Assembly (NCBI GenBank): GCA_003707065.3
Contig: PPXM03000004.1
Span: forward strand, 992,001-1,056,000
Source of the DNA: Trigonopsis variabilis
Taxonomy: Eukaryota > Ascomycota > Trigonopsidomycetes > Trigonopsidales > Trigonopsidaceae
DNA: 64,000 nucleotides
Direction: 5' to 3'
Shown: piece by piece, positions 20,059 through 31,136 of the stretch
How positions within the stretch are numbered: position 1 is the first letter of the stretch
How the letters are laid out: each line of letters opens with the position of its first letter
The notes under the pieces: model-generated
Told to the model about the DNA's origin: nothing
Database searches by the model: none
Seen by the model: only the letters and a program-made list of their open reading frames with translations
Program-made: the position numbers and the translations under genes

Positions 20059-22859
20059 ATGGATACCGTTCAACCTACTTTCTATCATTCAAATGAGTTT
20101 GAGCCCGGAATACCTTTGCCGAATGCATCTACCGACTCGGAGTCGTTAAGTGCCCCTTCCGGCCAGTCTCCCAACCTGGACCCGATCGTTTATACAGTAG
20201 GTATTTATTTCTTGTTGCTCTGATATGTTACTGCATGAAATGACTTTTTCTTCTTTGTTAGCAATCCCTATCTGTGTTTTCGTTGATTTTTATCACCTCA
20301 GGGTGCGACGATTAGGTCTGCCATAAGGATCTCCACAATTTGTTTAGCAAAGACATTTTCCTATATAATAGAAGCTCTGGTATTGCTCTGCTCATAGTTT
20401 CTGGCGTTCAACTAAGAACTAAGGACGTTGTTCCGAAGAGCATGGAGTTATACTATGAGCATGTCCTTGAAAGCTACTGTATATATTCTCAATTCTGCAA
20501 GGGTACTATTACTGGTGATTATAAGTATATATAGTCTATCCTTTGTGAAGCTGATTCTGGCGCTCTTCTATCACACTTTCTTCGAGCATTGACTGCTTCA
20601 GAACGGGCTAACATATAGGCTTCGTATTCCGGAGTTGCAGTTTTTGAAATGGTTATCGATGGCATCAGTGTCATGAGACGAAAAAAGGACTCGTGGTTGA
20701 ATGCAACTCAGCTTCTTAAAGTGGCAGGGGTTGATCGAGGGAAACGAATGCGGTTTTTAGAGAAGGAAATATTAATGGGTCCTCACGAGAAAATCCAAGG
20801 AGGATATGGAAAATTTCAAGGGACATGGATCCCTTTTGAAAGGGGTCGGACACTTTGCCGAGATTTCAAAATTGAACAGCGATTAGCTGCTTTGCTTGAT
20901 TTAGATATTGAATCGGCTTCTGATACTCCAACGAAAGAAGAGACTCTTGCTTTGAGGCGCAAACAAAAATATTTTCCAACTTCTCATGGATCCGATACTT
21001 CAGGCACCAAATTCTCTACTTCTCATTCCTCAAAATCCTCGGCTGCTGCTCTATCTGCTTTAAGTAAAGCATCCCGTAATGATAATTTTACACCCATGAC
21101 TCCTTCTGCCTCTCGTTCTAGCCAATTGGGTGATAGCTTCGGCTCAGAGTCGGGTGCTGCTGCTAACCATAGCCCTCTTATTCCTGCTTCTCCTTTGCAG
21201 CGAAGCAGCGGTAGTGATAGTGCGATATCGGCAATAACAGCAGGCCAGAGCGAATATGGTAGTAACCGGGCTTCTGATAGAGCAGCCGCTATCAATGGTG
21301 ATCCTGACAGTCCTTTGGTGAGTTCTAAGCGCCCTGGTGAAGAACTCGAGGGTCAACCTTCAAAAATTAGTCGCTTAGAAAGTACTGTCGACGAAAAACC
21401 TGTCCTTGAAGAGGATATCAGTAACCAGGGGCCGTTAAGTGCATTAGATCCTTCAAGTGTCCCGGATTCCGAGAAAAGTCGGGAATATTTGACTCAGATA
21501 TTCTTGCAATCCGATAATCATGATTCTGAACCGCTGCCAACTCCCAATGGCAACATCAATTTCGATATCCCTATCGATGATTCTGGTCATACAGCTTTAC
21601 ATTGGGCGTCTGCGTTGGCGCGAATCTCTCTTGTTAAGCAATTAGTGGCCAAAGGCGCTAGCAACCGCAGAGTCAATTATGCGGGAGAAACCGCTTTGAT
21701 CCGCGCCGTCTTAGTCACTAATAATTTAAACCAGTCATCATTTCCTGAGCTGTTGAACTATCTTTATCCTGCCATTACTATCGCCGATCATCAGAAAAGA
21801 ACTGTTTTACACCATATTGCTCTCACTGCGGGGATTAAAGGACGCAGTAGTGCTAGTCGATATTATCTCGAGTGCCTCCTAGAATGGATTGTGCGTCAAG
21901 GCGCTAAGCATGGGCTCAGTCTTGCTAGTTTCATGCGACAAGTTGTCAACGCGCAAGACAAAAACGGAGATACTCCATTAAATATTGCAGCAAGGGTAGG
22001 AAATCGAAGCATAATATTACAACTTATGGAGGTCGGAGCTGATGTCTACATATCGAACCGCGCTGGCCTGAGGCCTTTGGACTTTGGTATTGAACCCAGT
22101 GCTGGGAGCAATGGAGATGCTGGCTCTACAGAACATGACCTATCCAAGATGGGAGCTAGGCCGTTGGTTTCAAATACTACCTTGCAGAAGAGTAAGGATA
22201 TAATCTCCAAGATGACCTCAACAATAGCTGGCCTGGATGAAGATTTCCAGGAAGAATTTCAAAGCAAACAACGGGAGCTGGACGAAATCCATTCTCGATT
22301 GCGGGAGGTGACAGCAAAGGTCACTGAAACAAGAAGAGAAGCAGATCAATTAAAAGAGAAAGTAAATAAGTTAGCCGAGCTTCAGCAACGCAGCAAGAAC
22401 CTCGAGAGAGCTATTGCTGACGAAGATATAAGATTCCATGAAGATGAGGCTGCTGCAGCCGTAGTTGCGCATGATGGTGGATCAAGACAAGTGATGGTGG
22501 GAGTGGATGATAATATTGATGCCGACCACCCATTTAGAGTTTGGAATCCCGCTGAAGAGAAAGAGAAAGAGGAACAGCCCAACGACTTATTACCGATTCC
22601 TCTGTTACAGGCTAGGATAGTAGCCTATAAGAAGAATGCTGCTCATCTCAACAACGTCGCGGTGGCTCTAAGAGGAAGGAGCAGCGAACTTGAGACTAAA
22701 TATCGATATGTGGTGGCTCAATGTACGGGCGTTTCGGTCAATGCTGTCGATTCCCTGCTTGAAGGTCTCTTACAGGCGGTGGAAAGTGATCCTGGGGAAG
22801 TGGATATAACACGCGTGGCGGGCTTTCTGAGGAACATTAATGATCAGCCTAATGCTTAA
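20059..22859 (+). CDS. MBP1: APSES/ankyrin cell-cycle transcription factor (Mbp1/Res type)
   Basis: Two exons, 20059-20196 and 20619-22859; 792 residues. The first exon is needed to complete the KilA-N/APSES DNA-binding domain (about residues 44-150): its last residues IVYT join SYSGVAVFEM, then RRKKDSWLNATQLLK and HEKIQGGYGKFQGTW. Two ankyrin units are clear near residues 365 and 492 (SGHTALHWAS and NGDTPLNIAARVG) with degenerate ones between, followed by a coiled coil near 570-640. This is the layout of Mbp1/Swi4/Res1/Res2, the DNA-binding half of MBF/SBF that drives G1/S genes with a Swi6/Cdc10 partner. The intron of 422 nt is by far the longest I placed here. Mbp1 versus Swi4 is not decided by the sequence; the promoter MCBs favour the MBF side. 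Confidence 0.93.
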
Positions 22860-22959
22860 TTCTACAAAATGTATTCTTTTGAATAAGGAAAGGTATTCAG
22901 TTTTTGTGCAACCCATTCTACTCCACATACTCAGATAAACCGCCGTGCTGATAAGTCAA

Positions 22960-24483
22960 TTAGAACTTCGTAAGCGTCACTCCTGCTGCAATATACCTCG
23001 CAATGATAATGCAAAGCAGAGCTCCTACTATGCACATTCCGACAAGAATGATGAGACCAGTATAATTTTGTTGTTCGCCAATGATGGCCCCTCCTATAGG
23101 TAAGATCGCTAGCTGTATCCAAGCCACGCAGAAGTAGCACGTCCCATAACGTTTTCCATAGTCTCTTGTTTTGGAAATTTGGCCAATACAAACTGGGACC
23201 ATGGATGTCAAGCACCCATTTGTAAATCCTTCAACAACAAAGAATGCAACCGTCATAGCGAACCGATAAGGAGGCAGCCAAAGACAGAATACCCAGAGAC
23301 AAGAAAAGAAGAGGCCCCCTAAGAGAACGTTGAAACGTCCATAAAGATCAGCGATGATTCCCATCAGATATCGACCTACACAAGAAGAACCATTATAGAT
23401 CGCCAAGAGGTTAAACACCATAGTATTGGACATTCCTTTACTCTGTGCATAACTTGGAAGGAAAGTGACCAGTGTGATAAAAGCGGACTCCATAAAGACG
23501 GTACCTAGCACAACGCAGGTGTATTTCGGATCCTTGAACGCTTTAAAGTCGAACATATCCCCCAGTTGCAGCTTCTTTCGGGGCAGGCGTGATTTAACCA
23601 AAAAGGTGCATAAAGTGAGCCCACCTAAGCTTATAAATCCCAAGACTCGGAATGTCCAGCCCCAGCCTAATTTATCAAACATGGGACGAAGCATTAACGG
23701 GTAGATGACACCTCCAAGAGTGGCCCCAACAAAAACCCAACTTGAAGCTCGGGCACGTTTTCGAAGGAACCAGTGGGAAATACAGTTGACGCCTGTCGTC
23801 CAAATGAAAGCTTGGCCAATTCCATGGACCACGCCAAAAGAAAGGAGAAATTGCCAGTATTTTTTGCACCAAGATGTCAAGAATAGCCCTGCAACAAAAA
23901 AAACGGTCCCTATGCACATTGGTATAAAAGCGCCCAGCGCATCGAAGATTGGACCAGAGAAGACGGCAAGAAGCAGGCTGAAGAAAAACATGACAGAAAA
24001 AATCCAAGATACGGTTGAAGTCGGATATCCACTCAATTGATGAGCTTCCAGGTACGTCTGATAAGTTCCGACCGTATTGATAATTCCTACAGCAAGAACA
24101 TTGCTCAGAAAGCCCCCAAACACAACAAGCCAAGCTCTCCATCCTCCTTCCGGAAAAGTAGAAGGGTCTTCCTCTTTTGTTTCATCGAATTCATTTTCGT
24201 CAAAAGCAGTTTGTTCATTCCGCCGGGGAATCGCTCCTCCTAGAAACGTACCTGATGAGGGGTTTAAGCCTCCAACGTTAAGCATCGAGTTCCTGCTGGC
24301 TCTGGACAGTGTTCTAGCTAAAGATATGGACGTCTCCGATAGCCTATGCCACCGCCCAGTCCCTTCGTCTTCATATTCTTCTGGCAAGCATAACTCCATG
24401 CCTCTGTCTTCTTCATGACCTCGTGAATGCGTTTGGCGAATAAGTGTAAATGGCTTATTCTCATCAGCGAAAGTATTTTCCAT
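22960..24483 (-). CDS. MFS monocarboxylate-transporter-like protein (MCH family)
   Basis: Single exon, 507 residues from the ATG at 24483. A hydrophilic N-terminal region of about 105 residues precedes the PEGGWRAWLVVFGGFLSN block, which marks the start of TM1 in fungal monocarboxylate-porter homologues (Mch1-5, Esbp6). TM4-5 carry FIWTTGVNCISHWFLRKRA, a typical family signature, and 12 TM segments are visible. Yeast Mch proteins do not all carry monocarboxylates; Mch5 is a riboflavin importer. The substrate here is unknown. The gene is convergent with the APSES factor, with about 100 bp between stops. Confidence 0.9.
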   Translation of the reverse strand: MENTFADENKPFTLIRQTHSRGHEEDRGMELCLPEEYEDEGTGRWHRLSETSISLARTLSRASRNSMLNVGGLNPSSGTFLGGAIPRRNEQTAFDENEFDETKEEDPSTFPEGGWRAWLVVFGGFLSNVLAVGIINTVGTYQTYLEAHQLSGYPTSTVSWIFSVMFFFSLLLAVFSGPIFDALGAFIPMCIGTVFFVAGLFLTSWCKKYWQFLLSFGVVHGIGQAFIWTTGVNCISHWFLRKRARASSWVFVGATLGGVIYPLMLRPMFDKLGWGWTFRVLGFISLGGLTLCTFLVKSRLPRKKLQLGDMFDFKAFKDPKYTCVVLGTVFMESAFITLVTFLPSYAQSKGMSNTMVFNLLAIYNGSSCVGRYLMGIIADLYGRFNVLLGGLFFSCLWVFCLWLPPYRFAMTVAFFVVEGFTNGCLTSMVPVCIGQISKTRDYGKRYGTCYFCVAWIQLAILPIGGAIIGEQQNYTGLIILVGMCIVGALLCIIIARYIAAGVTLTKF

Positions 24484-24831
24484 TGCCTAGACCTAAACTC
24501 GTCCAGAATTCTTTTACACTTTTATGAGGGGCGCTAGTCTTGTATGACGCCTACCGTTGGGCCATCTAAGTCCTCCTTCTCGGTCACTTACCAAAAAATA
24601 ATGGTGACATAATTGGGAGAAAGGGGACAATATTCGTTCAACGTCGGAAGATTTGCCAACCTCAGTGAAAGCCACATATTTTTCTGTCTTGCGGTTCGAT
24701 AAAATAGAAAGACGGAAGAATGAATTGTTGCAATTCTTAAGCTATATCGTAGAGGGCGGTTACAGTGCCATTTTCCATGTCATTCATTGTGCTTTTAAAT
24801 ATATAAAGATGCGATGTTTTCCTTATCAACA

Positions 24832-27138
24832 TCAAAATCTAAGTTGTTCTAGTATTTTATCATCCTTCAAGTCCGCTTTGTGATGAAGCAGGTAATTATA
24901 GCCTTTTTGGTAAATCAGTATCCAGGCTTCCTTTTGTGCAGATAGTCTCTCCTTCAAGAATTCTAAAGCCAAGACAGTAGCTTGGACACTATCGCTTAAA
25001 GATTGTGTCTTCGTCTGGAAACCTAACTTGGAAAGGTTATCTTTGATGAGAGCCAATGGTTCAAAAGAGCCATCAAATTGTTGAAAAGATACAATTGCCG
25101 CCAAAGGATCCTTATCGAAGTCTGGATGCTCTAAGGGCGTAGATAGATCCGGAATTTGCTCCAATGTTGGTGGGGGCGGAGGTATATGAGTAGAGATGGG
25201 AAGAGCTGGCTTTGGATGAGGTAGCATGGTTCGTTTTTGTACTCTTCGAGGTGCAGCGACTTGTATACTATTAAATGCAAATGTCCGAATTCCACCGGCT
25301 AAAGGACCTTCACCAGTTCCTTCGCTGACCTCGTATTCGACAGCGTTCCTTCCTTTGTCGTCAACTGCGACAAAGGATGTAAATTTGGAACTGATTCCGA
25401 CCTTAAGGGCTAGTTCAGTGGCCTTTTCAACTAGATCAGAATCTTTGTCGTTTCCTTCAGCCGTCAAGACATATCGATTAACAGCAAGGACCAAAAGTTC
25501 GCGATGATCAACGGTCTTGATATCAACAGTCAAAGATTCTGACCCGCCTTTGACAAACACGCTACCACTAGAAAGAGGCGTATCTATAATAAACCAGAGA
25601 GTCGATTTATAGTTACTGAACAGGGAAGGAGGAACCTGTGGCACTTGCAGAGCTTTACTTTTGTCTTCCCATTTCACTTCCAACGTCTCGTGCTTAGACA
25701 AACATGCATTTAATAATCGGATAGTTTTCGTCTCAAATGGTTCATTTTCAAGAACACTTTGGGCCAGCCCTCTTCCGACGATAGCCAATGTGTCGAGAAC
25801 ACCATGAGAAGCAGAATTGCCTATGCTGAGAGTGAAATATCTGACATTTTCGCTTGAAGAATGATGAACAAACTCAAAAAGAGCCTCAGGCTCCCAGATT
25901 TGCCCATCAGTTAGGATGAGTATCTCCGTGTCTCTTTCCTTCGCCCGAAGGCCATGGGCAGCTTTCAGAGCAGATAGCAGTTCTGTTCCACCCATATTGG
26001 GACGAATAGACTCCGCCGATAGTAGAGCCTCTTTGACACTCTGCTCATCATATTCATGCATGTCGGCCCATAGTAGACTAGTTTGACTACCAAAATAGAC
26101 TACATTGAAATGACAACCAAGCGGTAATGATTTAATCAAAATGGTTAAGGTTGCCTTGAGAGTGTTTATCTTCGTATGCATTGATCCTGACCGATCAATG
26201 ACTAGCACAATATTTTTGTCGTTGACCAAATTCGATCCACCGAGTGCTGCAGATACAGAGAGTACTCCAGGGCATGAATTCTGAGGTGGATAATAAAGCG
26301 CCTCAGGGGATGCATCATCAGGGATGATTAAAACGAAATCCTTATCAAGACCATTATGTTCATCGCTGAAGGTGACCAAGCCTCGTTCCCCTTCGGTTTG
26401 AAAACAAACAGGGTGGCTAGGGCTTGAGACTTTGGAAGTCGTCTCTATAGTGATATTTAGAGCGACTGAAGGGTTAAATGAATCAGCCAGTCGTTCTTTC
26501 GCATTTAGCATGCCATCGGATAGGAACGGCCTCCATGTCTTCGGAACAGGGATTGGTTTCGTTCCTGGTGCTAGTCCATATCGAGGAGCAATTGTAGTAG
26601 GAATAGTGAACCTTGAGGCTGAAGCCCCGTAATCATAATCGATAAATGCTGCCAGCTCAGTGACCACTCGGACATAGGCGTTGGGAGGAACATTGCCTAA
26701 GTGCAAGGTAGAGACGTCAGGCGTTGCTTCAGATAATAGACCTGCTATCTGAGAATTGTCTACTGCTTTCTTATATTCTAACTCAGCCTCATCCTTTGAT
26801 CGAACAATCCCATGAACAACTGGTTGATCATTAATCTGAAAGCGAAAACCAGAAATAGTTGCCGAAGAAGGAACTGGAAACAGAAATATCGATTCAGCTT
26901 CTTTTTGGAAGGGATTATGGAAAATATGCTCAACCATCAGCGATGCTGCACTCCGTCCAAGCAAAGTCGCCTGGATTTGGATCGAAACAAGATCAAGTTT
27001 CTTGTCAGATCCAGGAACAATGATAGATGTCACTGGGCCATGAGGTATTATAGGTTTCGATTCTCTCATTTTTAACCTGGAAGTCAACAATAAAACGACA
27101 GAAAGAGAAAAGATCCAGATTGGGGACACAGGCGTCAT
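24832..27138 (-). CDS. VIT plus von Willebrand A domain protein
   Basis: Single exon. The frame is open to 27243 but begins there with TTG; the first ATG is 27138 (768 residues) and another lies at 27069 (745 residues). From 27138 a hydrophobic stretch could act as a signal anchor; from 27069 the protein would be soluble and start just before the VIT domain. The VIT domain covers roughly the first 150 residues after that. A VWA domain follows with a full MIDAS: DRSGSM, a Thr in GGTE and Asp in TDG. C-terminally there is a Pro-rich linker and a helical region (DPLAAIVSFQQFDGSFE) like the tail of PARP4/vault-type VIT-VWA proteins, without a PARP domain. Function in fungi is poorly known; a metal-dependent adhesion or scaffold role is inferred. 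Confidence 0.85.
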   Translation of the reverse strand: MTPVSPIWIFSLSVVLLLTSRLKMRESKPIIPHGPVTSIIVPGSDKKLDLVSIQIQATLLGRSAASLMVEHIFHNPFQKEAESIFLFPVPSSATISGFRFQINDQPVVHGIVRSKDEAELEYKKAVDNSQIAGLLSEATPDVSTLHLGNVPPNAYVRVVTELAAFIDYDYGASASRFTIPTTIAPRYGLAPGTKPIPVPKTWRPFLSDGMLNAKERLADSFNPSVALNITIETTSKVSSPSHPVCFQTEGERGLVTFSDEHNGLDKDFVLIIPDDASPEALYYPPQNSCPGVLSVSAALGGSNLVNDKNIVLVIDRSGSMHTKINTLKATLTILIKSLPLGCHFNVVYFGSQTSLLWADMHEYDEQSVKEALLSAESIRPNMGGTELLSALKAAHGLRAKERDTEILILTDGQIWEPEALFEFVHHSSSENVRYFTLSIGNSASHGVLDTLAIVGRGLAQSVLENEPFETKTIRLLNACLSKHETLEVKWEDKSKALQVPQVPPSLFSNYKSTLWFIIDTPLSSGSVFVKGGSESLTVDIKTVDHRELLVLAVNRYVLTAEGNDKDSDLVEKATELALKVGISSKFTSFVAVDDKGRNAVEYEVSEGTGEGPLAGGIRTFAFNSIQVAAPRRVQKRTMLPHPKPALPISTHIPPPPPTLEQIPDLSTPLEHPDFDKDPLAAIVSFQQFDGSFEPLALIKDNLSKLGFQTKTQSLSDSVQATVLALEFLKERLSAQKEAWILIYQKGYNYLLHHKADLKDDKILEQLRF

Positions 27139-27862
27139 CGTCACGTGCGGCGCATCGATCTCGGGCAGGGAGGTTAAAAGAAATAATTCGACCAGGTTGG
27201 AATAGCCGGATCGAGAAATCGAAAAATTAGCCTTTACCGTCAAGTTATTTAAATGACGCGTACGAGTGGCTTAGGTCCAGTTGCTTGAGATTATCCAAGA
27301 TCGAGAAAGATACTGCTTTCCCCACAATAGCTAGATGTCGTGTTAAGAGTAAAGGCAATGATCCGTATTCGTTACTGTTGATCCTACGGCTTTGTCTCAT
27401 TTCCCTGGGAGTCTTTTGATGAATCGACTTACAGGTGGTTAAGAGTAAGTGAATAAAGAGCCATTTTTTGGACTTTATAAAAGCAATTCTCTGTTTATCG
27501 AGAACTGGCTGGAGTTGAAAATTGATCCATGAATAGTGCGTGGCCATATAGATTCAGAACAGAAGGAGAATATATGCTAAGTACTGGACAAAATCTGGCA
27601 TTGGCTTCTTCTCAGAGATTTAGCTTGTCATCTCTTCATACGTCTATAAAGTGATAGATGACTGCTTTTTAGACAACCAACCCGAGCGGTCAGAAACAAC
27701 AAGTCCTCGTACCACGGCAATAGGATATGCTAGCTTCAAGTAATTCTTCGTAGACTCTAGAGTCTCGATATACTCTCATGGTGGGTTGATCACCGATATT
27801 CACGTCAGGTTGCATAGGGCATTCCCAACACCCATCTTCATATCGAAATCTAGCAGATAACC
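27139..27862. other. Divergent region with a doubtful minus-strand ORF
   Basis: Lies between the VIT/VWA and FIS1 starts. CACGTG (27143-27148) and ACGCGT (27255-27260) sites are present. A minus-strand ATG at 27547 opens 100 codons to 27245 with no recognised family; it contains a good donor (revcomp near 27430), so it may be a transcribed leader of the VIT/VWA gene. Not called as a gene. Confidence 0.3.
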
Positions 27863-28384
27863 ATGGAGAAGCTTCCATGTAAGTAGACAGGCCTGGAACA
27901 AAGACTAACAGAAGACGCTGCTGATGCCGAAAGGTAAAGAAAATTCCTGAGTCACTAATGATGTAGCCCTTTAAGTCCTGAAGAACTCGAGGTCCTTCGC
28001 CTCCAATATGAGCAAGAAGGAGATCTGGTGACAGTACAGACAAAATTCAATTATGCTTGGGGATTGGTTAAGAGTAACTCTCGCGCTGATCAACAACTCG
28101 GCCTTAGACTGCTGTCCGAGGTATTCCGTGATGCCCCCGGACGGCGAAGAGAATGTCTGTACTATTTTGCCCTAGGTCACTATAGGTTGGGCAATTATTC
28201 CGAGGCTCGCCGATTCAATGAAATTCTGCTGCGCAGAGAACCTACGAACGCCCAGGCTTTAAGCTTGGAGAAGTTGATCTCCGACAAGGTCAAATATGAT
28301 GGTTTGATTGGTATGGCGATTGTGGGTGGCCTTGTCGCTGCAGGAGGTGTTCTCATCGGAGCTCTGGCAAGGAATAAACGGTGA
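27863..28384 (+). CDS. FIS1: Mitochondrial fission adaptor FIS1
   Basis: Three exons: 27863-27878 (16 nt), 27915-27933 (19 nt) and 27967-28384, with introns of 36 and 33 nt; 150 residues. The spliced start [20 protein letters not shown] matches fungal Fis1 N-termini, and the second acceptor (AAG) was preferred over a nearby CAG because the latter gives a stop. A TPR-like helical bundle follows, with the conserved [10 protein letters not shown] and [14 protein letters not shown] blocks. A single C-terminal TM ([22 protein letters not shown]) plus a basic tail gives a tail anchor for the outer mitochondrial and peroxisomal membranes. Fis1 recruits Mdv1 and Dnm1 for organelle division. Confidence 0.95.
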
Positions 28385-28725
28385 TCTTCTCATGATTGGT
28401 TCGTCTCTTAAGTATTTCTTTCTGTCCTACTCCGAATCTACCCCAGATCTAAAGCAATCGACAGATTAACTCTGTATTCCATTGTCTAGCATTCGTACCC
28501 TCTCATATACTCACTATCATATACCATCTACCAACTATCAACGCTATCAGTCGCTCTCTGTCTACAGTCGCATTCAAATCCTCAAAACAACCACCTCTTG
28601 TGTGGCATACACCTGTGACAAAATATCTCATCAATCTTCTCATTGACGTAATAAGGATCTATCATCCTCTGCAGAGTTGCTATAATCGTAAAGCCATCTT
28701 GTTAATCTTGGCAACATAGCAACCC
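28385..28725. other. Convergent spacer between FIS1 and END3
   Basis: Pyrimidine-rich 341 bp between two stops (many CTC, TAT and ATC triplets near 28490-28580). It presumably holds both 3' ends; no coding frame was seen. Confidence 0.4.
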
Positions 28726-30243
28726 TTATTTCGCCTGACGTATCTCACCTAGAAGTGTATCAAGCTCCGCTTGTCGCTTAGCATAATGAGCTTCTAGTCC
28801 ATCTACTTGATCTTTAATCAGTTTGATTTCTTCTTCAGCTTCTGCCAATTCTTTGTCTTGTCCACCACCATTTATCTTCGCGCTTCCAGATTGAAGATCT
28901 TTTAGAATTCCCCGCTTATAATTATACATTTGTTCCAATTCTCGTCGCACAACAGCGGTCGTAGTACTCCCGCTTCCAGTGCGTCGATCAGCAGCGGCTC
29001 TTTCGGCCTTGGCGACTTGCTCCTCGAGGTTGGCAAGTTGCCTCTTAAGACGAACTACCTCCCAATCAGTGTCTCTTGTTGAAGAGAAATCTGTACCTTC
29101 AGATTGGTCCCACGACTTTCCGCCGTCTGCCTTCAATCGGCCCCCACCCAACCCTAGACGGTCAAGATAACTAGCCGCGAAATCAGTCTTCTTTTTCTGA
29201 GCCGGTAAACGTAGTGGGTCTTCAGCTTCTCTTGAAAACCTGGTGCTCGAATCGTCGTAATTTTCATTAACGTTGTAGTTAATTTGCTTATGTTCAAACG
29301 TAGCACGTAAAGAAGCCGGAACAGAATGAGGGACTCTGACACCATTTTGGCGTTGATTGAGAACGTGGAGGAACACTAAAGTCTGATCACGGCCAATGGT
29401 CTCATCTGATTTAGGATTGATCAAATTCCAAGCAGATGATATATCAACTTGAGGAATATCTAGCCCTTCATAAAGCTCTCGAAGGCTGTTAAATGATATC
29501 TGACCTCGCCGGTCACAGTTAGCATTATAAATGGCTTCATATTTTGCTCGATCTTGAGGAGAAATATACCAGTCAAAATCAGATGACAAACCTAAGTTTT
29601 CATCATCATCTGAATCATAAGACACGGGCTGGTGATTTTGTCGTCCTGCGCTCAGTGCCGCTTTCGCCGTCACAAGATGCGCCTTATCTGCTGGAATTAA
29701 CCAGTTGGGTAAGGCATCAGGAATTTCACTATAGGCCTATAAGTTAGCAGAGTTATTAAGGAAAGAGAAGAAATATCGCAGAATTAGCGCTAAGTATTGT
29801 AGATGTGCAAGAAGTAAAGTCTTTTCAGGTGTGAAAGAGAATTGACGCTAAGAAAACAACTTCTGCTGCTTGAATCATGTAACTCCATAACCATTGATAA
29901 TTTATCATCATCATTATTAGAATTATAAATCAAGTTTGGAGAGGTTCCCACTTACACCATTAATAAGGTCAAATATCAGTCTCATGGCTACACAGAACTC
30001 TTCAAAGTCCAGATTTCCATCGCCATCGACATCTAAACGTTAATAACAATTGATGAAACATTACTCACCAGCCAAATCCCATATCTTCTCCAGTTGCCAA
30101 TCTTGGAGGCCTGAGTTCTTGAGAACAACGGCAGCTTGATCACCAGAAAGTAATCCATTGACAGGATTCAGCCCAGAAAATATCTCCCAATACTTTGTTA
30201 TTTCCCATTGTTCAATTTGCTTCGGTTTTTCACTTTGCTGCAT
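28726..30243 (-). CDS. END3: Endocytic adaptor END3 (EH-domain protein)
   Basis: Three exons: 30243-30069, 30032-29956 and 29736-28726, with introns of 36 and 219 nt; 420 residues. The first two exons encode EH domain 1 ([21 protein letters not shown]) with an intact EF-hand loop [12 protein letters not shown] that is split by the first intron. EH domain 2 follows near 135-230 and lacks a canonical calcium loop. The C-terminal 150 residues form coiled coil with heptads. End3 is a core of the Pan1-End3-Sla1 coat complex that links endocytic cargo to actin patches. The 219-nt intron is one of only a few here longer than 50 nt. Confidence 0.95.
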
Positions 30244-30500
30244 CTCGTCGTTCCTAACACCGGTTAGCAGGACGTATCGAAGTCCCAAGTCGACTGTCTC
30301 TATCTCTCATGATGTCCTCCCAGTAACACCACCAAGATCTTTATTCGACTGTCGCCGGGAAGAACTAGTCTTTATACTTATACCGAAGCTGAACTTAGTC
30401 ACCCTTTATCAGGGCTTAATTGCCGATTAAGGTCTTCTTACTTAACTTCTCTGTGATTTGAGAATCATTCTATAGATCAACTTCACTGTGAATCTATTGG

Positions 30501-31136
30501 ATGTCCCGACCGCAGTTAAGGCTGCTTTCAAAATTTTCTAAACTTCGATCACATTCCAGTCTAGAGACGTTCCTAGCACAGTATGGCCCTCCTTCAACGA
30601 ATGATCCACCATCGACGTATTACAAAGGTACCCTCTATGAATATACAGTCATGAATGCATTAGAACTTTTCTCCTCCGGGCGATCTTCCTCACGAAGTCG
30701 AAATAAGTTTCCTCCAATGATGCTGGTCAGATGCGGGGGAGCTAATGACCAAGGTGTTGATCTACGTGGTATCTGGCCTTTGGGACACTCTGCTATTCCT
30801 CTAATTGTTCAATGCAAAAACCATGAAAAAGAAATATCCCCATCTGTTCTCCGCGAATTGAAAGGATCCACATCTGCCGGTGAGTTGTCTATTATTGCTA
30901 CGCCTCGCGATGTTTCAACGAAATTTTTGAAATCTATGGCGAGTTCTGATATCCCTTCAGTTTATTGTCGTATCTCTACTTACGAAGATGGTGGTGAGAT
31001 GACTGCATTTTATTGGAATTTGAATGCTCAAAAGGCTCTCGAACCATTCGTCCAGCTCGCTCATGTCCGGCGCAAAAATGAAGAGGACTGGCATTCCTAT
31101 CCTATGCTTATGCGGCGAGCATCCATAAATTCCTAG
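30501..31136 (+). CDS. RRG7: RRG7-like mitochondrial restriction-endonuclease-fold protein (DUF2034)
   Basis: Single exon, 211 residues. A basic, hydroxylated N-terminus (SRPQLRLLSKFSKLRSHSS) looks like a mitochondrial presequence. The core has YKGTLYEYTV, then GGANDQGVDLRG and IPLIVQCKNH, which form the D...QxK catalytic-site pattern of Mrr-type PD-(D/E)xK nucleases. Yeast Rrg7 is required for respiratory growth, and deletion affects mitochondrial DNA; nuclease activity is inferred from the fold. It is head-to-head with END3, with 257 bp between ATGs. Confidence 0.9.
   Translation: MSRPQLRLLSKFSKLRSHSSLETFLAQYGPPSTNDPPSTYYKGTLYEYTVMNALELFSSGRSSSRSRNKFPPMMLVRCGGANDQGVDLRGIWPLGHSAIPLIVQCKNHEKEISPSVLRELKGSTSAGELSIIATPRDVSTKFLKSMASSDIPSVYCRISTYEDGGEMTAFYWNLNAQKALEPFVQLAHVRRKNEEDWHSYPMLMRRASINS

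Noticed and set aside
20340-20534. 64-codon ORF inside the long APSES intron
   Set aside because: Starts with TTG, shows no homology, and adding it would break the strongly conserved VYT-ASYSGV junction.
27690-28043. Minus-strand ORF of 117 residues over the 5' part of FIS1
   Set aside because: It starts with TTG, is antisense to the three well-supported FIS1 exons and matches no family.
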